Assembly: GCA_019671135.1 (NCBI GenBank)
Contig: JAHRHY010000020.1
Coordinates: 434,001 to 498,000 of the forward strand
Source of the DNA: Linnemannia hyalina
Lineage: Eukaryota; Mortierellomycota; Mortierellomycetes; Mortierellales; Mortierellaceae
DNA length: 64,000 nt
Direction of reading: 5' to 3'
In this document: positions 63,666-64,000 of the stretch, piece after piece
How positions within the stretch are numbered: the stretch's first letter is position 1
Layout: each line of letters begins with the position of its first letter
Notes under the pieces: model-generated
Databases searched by the model: none
The model's input: the letters and a program-made list of their open reading frames with translations, nothing else
What the model was told of the DNA's origin: nothing
Program-made: the position numbers and the translations under genes

Positions 63666-64000
63666 CTAGACACGCTGCATCTTGCCTGCTGACTGTCCAG
63701 ATGTGGTAAACTTCTGCTCCTTGAGCTGCAGCTCGCGTCCTGGGATCTCAGAGTGCATCTTCCTCATCAATCACACGATTTGGCCCAGCACAGACGCGGC
63801 TTCAACTCTCCAAGTGTCCTTGTCATAGTTGATGATGTCCTTCAGCTTCGAGATCCTGAACTTGGGGCGGTCTCCAGAGTCTTGTGATTGATCGACGGTG
63901 CACTCCACAAAGAACCAGTAGGTAGCATCAGTGACGATACCATACGCTTTCAAAGAGACAGATCTGTCCTCGTCTCGCTCTTCATCTCCGTTATCGTCAC
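63666..64000 (-). pseudogene. 3' end of an unknown fungal multigene-family protein, with internal TGA
   Basis: Open from the window edge on the minus strand: acidic DDNGDEERDEDRS, then LKAYGIVTDATYWFFVECTVD...RPKFRISKLKDIINYDKD...VEAASVLGQIV. TGA at 63771-63773 interrupts, and the frame goes on for 34 codons (LMRKMHSEIPGRELQLKEQKF...) to TAG 63666-63668. From memory of the pattern, related early-diverging fungal proteins have IVWLLEE here, so the TGA likely replaces Trp (TGG). Such proteins often have a nuclease-like C-terminal domain, but I cannot confirm that here. The 5' part lies outside the window. Confidence 0.55.

Overview
The window looks like a repeat-rich stretch of a filamentous fungal genome, most likely an early-diverging lineage such as Mortierellomycota/Mucoromycota. 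This is an inference from the short GT-AG introns, the style of the F-box, PD-(D/E)XK-like and zinc-finger proteins, and the mix of Helitrons, DIRS, chromovirus and pogo elements. Only a few ordinary host genes are visible: glyoxalase I (27.5-28.0 kb, minus), an F-box gene with a frameshift (21.9-23.25 kb, minus), an old-yellow-enzyme oxidoreductase (61.0-62.4 kb, plus) and several small unrecognised genes, many carrying one in-frame stop. Most of the rest is nested mobile DNA.

0-10.3 kb: three Helitrons lie head to tail with CTAG|TC junctions. A is a truncated, broken copy. B is full length (7.25 kb) with an 8-exon-segment Rep-helicase gene interrupted by a 295-bp solo LTR. C is a 1.2-kb non-coding element full of small GNA-loop hairpins. 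10.3-12.5 kb: copy 1 of an unrecognised repeat that carries a two-exon acidic protein gene and is itself hit by a 461-bp TA-flanked MITE. 12.5-14.1 kb: an intact Tc1/mariner. 14.1-16.9 kb: a decayed Helitron gene of another family. 17.6-18.8 kb: a PD-(D/E)XK-like gene with an amber stop. 18.95-21.84 kb: non-autonomous Helitron E1, hit by a hAT-type MITE.

21.9-30.7 kb: F-box pseudogene, DIRS-like retrotransposon copy 1 (minus) beside an antisense 28S rRNA scrap, glyoxalase I, then about 2.6 kb without a clear gene. 30.7-36.1 kb: a Ty3/Gypsy chromovirus whose 3' LTR is cut by Helitron E2 (36.1-39.1 kb). E2 contains a tRNA-derived SINE. 39.1-44.3 kb: an inverted-repeat MITE and three minus-strand genes of unknown function, two of them in the intact copy 2 of the unknown repeat.

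44.3-51 kb: a degenerate tandem array (unit about 60-80 bp) split by a pogo-type DNA transposon with a spliced, intact transposase and by DIRS copy 2. Both DIRS copies keep the diagnostic inverted termini and internal complementary region but have no tyrosine recombinase gene. 51-53 kb: two small genes each broken by one stop. 53.4-54.0 kb: an isolated 3' piece of 28S rDNA. 54.1-60.2 kb: a young Gypsy element with matching LTRs, a 4-bp target duplication and one long gag-pol ORF. 60.2-64 kb: minisatellites, a cluster of palindromes, the oxidoreductase gene, purine-rich repeats, and the 3' end of a broken gene running off the edge.

Many insertions can be ordered because a related copy in the same window preserves the empty site: solo LTR in B versus A, MITE and Helitron array in repeat copy 1 versus copy 2, hAT MITE in E1 versus E2, SINE in E2 versus E1, pogo in the tandem array.
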